Assembly: GCA_014706385.1 (NCBI GenBank)
Contig: JACGZH010000010.1
Location: forward strand, 1-64,000
DNA length: 64,000 nucleotides
Direction: 5' to 3'
Origin: Phaffia rhodozyma
Lineage: Eukaryota; Basidiomycota; Tremellomycetes; Cystofilobasidiales; Mrakiaceae
Below the pieces are notes generated by a model. The model was not told the origin of the DNA. It searched no databases and saw only the letters and a list, made by a program, of their open reading frames with translations. Both the position numbers and the translations under genes were made by a program. Below, in pieces: positions 58,199 through 64,000 of this stretch. Numbering within the stretch: the first letter of the stretch is position 1; each line of letters begins with the position of its first letter.

Positions 58199-59183
58199 GG
58201 CGCGAGTTTTCGGTGTAAGCATAGGACAAGTCCATATCATATGTCATAAATGCTTTTTATCCACGTATGTCATGGATATAACCTGGGCCACACGTGTTCA
58301 TGAGCTGTGGTGCGAAAATTCCCAATCCTCTACCTCTTCTTCATCCTCTACCTCTTCTTCGTCCCCTACTCCAGCGCATCCTTTGTGCTCTAGCGCATCT
58401 TTGTATCCCTAGCGAATCATCGTATCCTCATCATATTCTGTATCATGCTTCTAGGGACTGAGGACTATACATAAGACAGTCTCTCTCGACCGCTTGTAAA
58501 TAGAGATCTCAAGCTTGTATCTCTTGTTACTTCTACTTCTCATTCATTCACTTGTCCTTATCCTCATTCCCTTGCCCCTGTCCTAGTAATCTCGTTAATC
58601 TTGTTTCCCAGTTCCAAGAGCCTGAACTTCTCTCCTGAAACCTAAGAGTCTTATGTATTTATCACTTCGTAACCCTCCTGTCACTAGTCCAGCCCTCATC
58701 TCTAACAATGTATGTAACCTTGATAAGGTGTAGAGTTTCATCTGGACTGAAACCATTGCACAGTCGAAATTATACACGTCACTAGGACTAAGGGGCTTGA
58801 CGAAATCTAAAAATAGAGACGGCCTGACTCTTTTAGAATCCACGTGATGGCCCTCAGCTCAATCGCCCAGTGTCGCCTGCCTGGATCGTCGTGTTCTGAG
58901 CCTGTTGGGCGTCCGCTACTGGCAATGACCTCATAATATATTCACGCCCTTCTATTCTATGCTCTTTTTGGGGCTTGACCAACAAGGATGTATGGCGGGA
59001 AGGGCAAGGCGGGTTAGGAAAAAGGGAAAGGAAGGAGATAGAGGAAGAGAAAGGAGAAAGAGAGAAGACAAGCATTGAGCAGGTATAAAGTCTGTACATC
59101 GACCCTTTCCTTTCCCTCTCTCTTTTCTCTCTCTTCCTATATCCTCCGACTTCGTAAGACCTCAGCACCTGTCCTTCAAAAAC
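58199..59183. other. Long intergenic region
   Basis: 985 bp between two plus-strand genes. Contains a duplicated CCTCTACCTCTTCTTC at about 58326-58362 and repeated AGCGCATC/AGCGAATC units at about 58372-58420. The last 80 bp before 59184 are a pyrimidine tract. No gene with support on either strand. Confidence 0.5.
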
Positions 59184-61045
59184 ATGTTGAACCACCACCA
59201 TCAGAGTGAGACCATCCCGGCTGTTGCTCTACCGACCACTGCCAACCTCAACAATGGTGCCACCGTCGATGGAGTCCACACCCAACAGCCACAGGAGTAC
59301 CCGGCTAGGCAGTCAACCCATCAGACACTGCGTGAAGGCACGTATGTTGGCGAACCTTCCACCAAGGGTCTTGGTGGTCTCGGAGGACACGAAAAGATGA
59401 CGTTTGGAAAGTGGATCCGAATCTGGGGAATTGATCTGGTGAGGATTTCGTTCTTGTTCTTTCTCCCCTCGCTTCCTCCCGTGTAGTGATAGACAGCAGA
59501 AGCTGATATGTTTGTTCGGTTCTGGAAACTTGATCTCGTCAGTTGACAATGGCCGCGATGGGTGCCGTCGGGCTTGGAGTCTATGAGGCTAGACCGGCGC
59601 CCTCCAGAAGTTTCCCAATCTACTTCACTGACGGACAGATCGTTTATCCTCAGGTAGGTGTTTGCCAACAGGAAGATACTGTTCTGGTCTACTATGTGTC
59701 TTCACGTGCTCGCCTTCTGACCGCATTCTCAATGTCTTTTTACTTCTTTTTACCCTAGTTTGCTTATCCGCTTCGACACGAGATCGTTCCCATCTGGTTG
59801 GCAGCGCTTCTTGCTTTCATCGTTCCCTTTTTGTTCTTTGCGATCTTTCAGGTAAGTATCTTGTCTGATTTTCTCTCGCGCTTGAGACGCTGGCCGTTTG
59901 TTAAACTTCACCAACTTCTTGTTTTCGTTAAAATCCTGTTCGTAGATTCGAAGACGATCCTTCTGGGACCTCACCGCGACCACTATGGGTCTTCTCCAGT
60001 CTCTCATCACCGCCGCCGTCTTCCAAGTGTTCCTCAAATGGCTTATCGGTGGTCTCCGAGTAGGTAGCCTTCCCGCCTTGCTGATCTCAAACAAAGCAAA
60101 AGAATTTTGAGCTGACGTAGCGGAAACTTCACTCTGTTTCGAATCGGGGTAGCCTCATTTCCTCGCAGTTTGTAAACCAAATATCACACCGGAGCTCGCT
60201 ACGTCAGGTACTGGATTTGGAGGGATTATGTTTGATCGATCTGTCTGTACCGGATCGGACGATGAAATCAACGATGGTACATCCGCTTGTTCTATTTCCA
60301 GCCATGTGCTTTGGTGTACCCCGCTTACAATCTCTTTCCTCAATTACCTTTTTCTTGAAGCTCTGGAGTCATTCCCTAGCGGTCACAGCACAGCTGCTGG
60401 CGCTGGATTTGTCTACCTCGCTTTGTACTTCAATGCACAGCTCAAGGTCTTTGCCGATTACCATCCTGCATTCTGGAAGCAGATCGTATTTTTCGCGCCG
60501 CTGTTGGGAGCTTGCCTGATTGCCGGATCGCTCACCATAGACGAATACCACAACTACTACGATGTCCTCGCCGGATTATTTAGTCAGCCTCGCCTTCTTT
60601 TTCTCTCGTCATAAAAGATCGATGGTGACTGATACTGTTGACTCGTGTTCGATTGACGTAACAGTTGGGACGTGCACAGCGTTTGCCTCGTTCCGAATGG
60701 TCTTTGCCGCTATTCTTGATTTCCGATTCAACCACCTTCTCTTACCGAGGACAGAGTCTCTGTTGTGAGTGTGACTGTTTGTGATGTGTTTTTTGTGAGA
60801 CCCAAGAGCTTTCTGCTCAACCATCTATCATGACATGAATCTCTTGTAGCTTCCGAAAAGTAGCAGCGGGAACGACCACCCGATTCAGCTATCCACTGGG
60901 CACGACCGGTTCGACGCTCGGTTCGAACGAGAAACCTCTCCGGAGCCGATTTGGGGTAGACGCTCCGTTCTCGAGAGAAGCCGGTTGGGCACCGGGTGTC
61001 CCCGTAGAGGGTGCTCCGGGAGATGCCTTACCCAGGTTTGTCTGA
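59184..61045 (+). CDS. DPP1: Lipid phosphate phosphatase (PAP2 family, Dpp1/Lpp1-like)
   Basis: Membrane phosphatase that dephosphorylates phosphatidate or diacylglycerol pyrophosphate. Exons: 59184-59438, 59543-59653, 59759-59851, 59946-60059, 60153-60274 (about), 60361-60581 (about), 60663-60767 (about) and 60851-61045. An 84-residue hydrophilic N-terminus is followed by helices including LTMAAMGAVGLGVYEA and IWLAALLAFIVPFLFFAIF. Motif 1 is KWLIGGLRP (KX6RP), split by an intron. Motif 2 is SFPSGHSTAA. Motif 3 is SLTIDEYHNYYDV, with the His and Asp in place but Leu where SRX5HX3D has Arg. FFAPLLGACLIAGS and FR-MVFAAILDF are further helices. The end may instead use a donor at 61036 and a final exon near 61131 (STNF). 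Family is clear; substrate preference is not. Confidence 0.88.
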
Positions 61046-61496
61046 AGAAGGGTTGACCAAGTCTGATTGCACTGTGTGCATTCAGCCCATTCTATTTCTG
61101 TTATGATTAATTCATTTGTTCTTCAATAGCACCAACTTTTGATCACCTTGCGTCCATCTATACACGACCATTCTATTTTAATATCTCTTTCTTCCATCCT
61201 CTCCTATTCTCTCTAATACCTCCATAAACATGATGTATCGATAGTTCTATGTGTACTTAATCAAAAGGTGCAGGACGGAAAGGCAAGCGAGTCAAGGCTG
61301 GAAGAGAAATATGACAAAATAAAACAATCGAATTTTAAATTGCGCCATCTTTTTTTCTTCTTTCTCTTTCTCTTCCGAATTTCGACGAGTCACCTTTTTT
61401 TTGAGCGGATTTAAAAAACGTTTGGCTTGTCGTTTACTCTTCCATCAACATCTACCTCTCACCTTCTAAAATCCCACATCCTCTGTAGCCCTAGCC
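61046..61496. other. Intergenic region before SER3
   Basis: 451 bp. The region around 61150-61230 is T/C-rich 3' sequence; CTTTTTTTTGAGCG and a pyrimidine tract precede the SER3 start. No gene seen. Confidence 0.45.
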
Positions 61497-63638
61497 ATGA
61501 CTTCTGCACGACGAAACTCTGTCTCTGTCTCTTCGCCTCCCCAGAGGTAAGCCTGCTTACCCTTCTGTTTTGGAGGAGAGAGAATTCTCTACCTCTTTTT
61601 TTCCGGTTGTTTCGTTTCGTTCTTGGCTTTCTTCCTCTCCATTCCTGTTCCTGTTTCCTTGCTTCGACCCTTTTCCCCCTTCTCGAGACTAACTCGGAGA
61701 GATTGAGTGGATGTTGTTCCACTATACTTGGATACTGTTGGAATACTCACTCCCATCTTTCTCTCCTCATCTGCTATAGTATCCCCATACCACACGGAGG
61801 AGCTGTAAACGTGCCTGTGACGTCGCCTTCGTTCGGATCCCCTCCTTCCGCCCGAAGCCCCTTCGCTGCTGGAACTTCCCCTATCCAAGCGTTTTTCGCT
61901 GCCGGTGGAATCACCCATAACACTCTCCCAGGTACATCACCTTCGACTGGCGGACCTGGACAGTCGTCAAACCCATCGTCGGTCTATCGAGCACCGAGGC
62001 ATCTTCAACCGCTAGGATCGGAAGAGATCAAGATCCTCTTGTTGGAGAACATCTCGGCCGATGCGGTTGCCTACTTCAAGGCTCAGGGCTACCAAGTTCA
62101 TCACTACACTAAGGCTTGGACTGAGGAGGAGCTATTGGAGAAGTTGGGAGATTACCATGCGATCGGTATTCGAAGCAAGACGAAGATCACTGAGAAGGTT
62201 CTTAAGGCTGCTACTAAGGTTAGCCATCGTCTCCAGTATCCTTCAATTGTCTTTTCCCATAGATAACTGAGTCGGTCCTGATGTGGTGCGCGCTCTTTCT
62301 ATAGCTATTGGTGATTGGATGCTTCTGCATCGGAACCAACCAGGTCGCCCTCAAGGCAGCCGCCTCTGCCGGTGTCGCTGTTTTCAACTCGCCTTTCTCA
62401 AACTCTCGATCCGTCGCCGAGCTTGTCCTTGCCGAGGTCGTTTGTCTCTCCAGACAGTTGACCGATAGAGCACGAGAGATGAGGGAAGGAGTCTGGAACA
62501 AGGTCTCCAAGGGATGTTGGGAGATCAGAGGAAAGACCCTTGGTATCGTCGGATATGGTCATATCGGTACTCAGCTTTCTGTCCTTGCTGAAGGTATCCC
62601 CCCCTTTTTTTTACTGTGTCGAGGCCCCGAAGACACTTCATCCTTCCTCTAGTTCTTAAGATAATGCACTGACAATCTTTTCTATCTTACAGCTTTCGGT
62701 ATGCAGGTCATCTACTACGACGTCGTTCCAATCATGCCCCTTGGTTCAGCCAGACAGGTCGACACCCTCCCTGAACTTCTCTCACAGTCGGACTTTGTCT
62801 CGCTTCACGTGCCCGAGCTTCCAGAGACAAAGAACATGATCCAGGCCGAGGAGCTCTCCCAGATGAAGGATGGAGCCTACTTGATCAACAACGCTAGAGG
62901 AACTGTGGTCGACCTCGAGGCTCTCGCCTCGGCACTCGAGTCAGGCAAACTTGCCGGTGCGGCCGTCGATGTGTTCCCCAAGGAGCCAGGATCGAACGGA
63001 CCCGGATTCAACGACAACTTGAACCCGACGTTCTCTTCTAGAATTCAGAAGGCCCCGAACACTATCCTCACCCCCCACATCGGTGGCTCGACCGAAGAGG
63101 CTCAGCGAATGATTGGCGCAGAGGTCTCTTCAGCGCTCTCGAGGTATCTCACCTACGGTACCACAGTTGGTGCCGTCAACTTCCCAGAGGTCGATCTCCG
63201 AGCGATCGCTGCCGAGGACGAGAGACATATCCGAGTGTGCCACATTCACCGAAACGAGCCCGGAGTGTTGCGAGCCGTGAACGAGATCTTTGCCGAGTGA
63301 GTCTTTCCTCTTGTGTTTGCGTTTCTTTCGCGTCTGTCCTTGGCAGAACCTCACTGAAAACCGAGTCATTTCTGTCTTTCTCAAACAAGGCACAACATCG
63401 AAAAGTCAGCGTCCGACTCGAAAGGAGATATTGCTTACCTTATGGCTGATATTTCGGATGTTACCAAGGAGGAAGTTCACGCTCTCCACGCCGCCATCCA
63501 AAACACCAAGGCAAACATTATCACTCGATTGCTTTGTACGTCTATGCTCATTGTTCTTTGCTTTCACCTGATGCTTTCGGTTTCGACATACTGATCCTTT
63601 TCTTTTCATTCATGTGCTGCTTTCGGGGTCTAGACTAA
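61497..63638 (+). CDS. SER3: D-3-phosphoglycerate dehydrogenase
   Basis: First enzyme of serine synthesis, oxidising 3-phosphoglycerate with NAD. Six exons: 61497-61546, 61780-62218, 62305-62593, 62693-63296, 63390-63535 and 63634-63638. They total 1533 nt, 510 residues. The last coding exon is only 5 nt (ACTAA), giving the final Tyr and stop. After a Ser/Pro/Gly-rich leader, the core starts EEIKILLLENISADAV. The active-site region is GCFCIGTNQVALKAA and FNSPFSNSRSVAE. The NAD site is KTLGIVGYGHIGTQLSVLAE. Catalytic pieces follow: NNARGTVVDLEAL (Arg), AAVDVFPKEP (Glu) and ILTPHIGGSTEEAQ (His). The C-terminal ACT domain has HIHRNEPGVLRAVNEIF and HNIEKSASDSKGDIAYL. This is the usual Ser3/Ser33 length and order. 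Confidence 0.96.
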
Positions 63639-64000
63639 ATCTCTCCATTACAAGAGAGAAGAAATATATATGAGAATTCCATTACAAAAATCTTCAACCT
63701 ATCTAGAGTCTTATTCCGTCTATCGACCACTCGAGGCCAATTCAAATTCGAGTGTTATATATGATTTTTTTCAACAAATCCCTTCTTGTATCACAGAGTT
63801 CCTCGACTGTTATAGTTTCTACAGGCGTGTAAAGGAAAAATGGAAGAAGGAAGAGAATGAGAGTCTGCGCTAAACAAAAGACACGTGATAAACCCAAAGT
63901 GATGACGCGCACATCTTGATAGCTCGTTCCCCAATCCCATGCTCACTTACCTTCTCATCCATCCACCACCATCCACTTCTGGGTACACACTTTCTCAACA
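63639..64000. other. Terminal non-coding stretch
   Basis: 362 bp after SER3. The first half is AT-rich 3' sequence. The last 60 bp (ATCCATCCACCACCATCCAC and on) resemble the leaders in front of genes here, so another gene may begin just beyond the window. Confidence 0.4.

Overview
The window is the left end of a chromosome of an intron-rich basidiomycete yeast. It opens with about 14 copies of CCCTAA, the C-rich strand of a TTAGGG telomere. The genes behind it are split by many short introns, the coding bases are balanced in composition, and the proteins are ordinary fungal housekeeping families. A tremellomycete is likely, and Cystofilobasidiales (Phaffia or Mrakia relatives) is my best guess. 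That placement is inference. I ran no database search: families were named by reading conserved motifs, and exons were joined by hand from splice signals and reading frame.

Layout. 1-1545: telomere fused into a USP12/46-type ubiquitin protease that has lost its 3' half. 2101-5932: TIM13 and delta-COP (RET2), divergent. 6619-14013: two convergent enzymes, an HXXXDG acyltransferase and an NRPS-like adenylation-carrier-reductase protein. 14285-19372: YAE1, a small unknown protein, an uncertain ORF block and a 12-exon aquaglyceroporin. 19860-23591: repeat-rich DNA with a degenerate Fanzor/TnpB-like nuclease gene and a second, truncated copy of its 3' end. 23944-39402: a membrane glycosyltransferase, DNA polymerase eta, an unknown protein, a one-TM unknown, an AIF/FSP1-like flavoprotein and an UNC-45/She4 chaperone. 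39403-50865: SIN3, FEN1/RAD27 and a Ser/Pro-rich unknown. 51523-63638: EXO84, a small unknown, a TDA3-like flavoenzyme, a lipid phosphate phosphatase and 3-phosphoglycerate dehydrogenase.

Two things stand out. First, the Fanzor-like element at 20830-23591 is a eukaryotic relative of TnpB. It keeps the zinc finger and the last RuvC aspartate, but has premature stops, a 22-G tract that breaks the frame, and changes at two other positions expected to be catalytic. Fragments of its 3' end recur at 19.9 kb and in a divergent promoter at 30.85 kb. Second, gene structure is extreme. Internal exons of 4, 7, 8, 9, 11, 14, 15 and 18 nt are needed to rebuild conserved proteins, and at least three introns appear to be GC-AG. 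ORF callers would miss most of these exons.

Gene order looks like normal fungal mixed-strand packing, with divergent pairs sharing 150-750 bp promoters. FEN1 and polymerase eta have ACGCGT (MCB-like) sites just upstream. The acyltransferase and the NRPS-like reductase are adjacent and near the telomere and could serve one pathway, which is only inferred.
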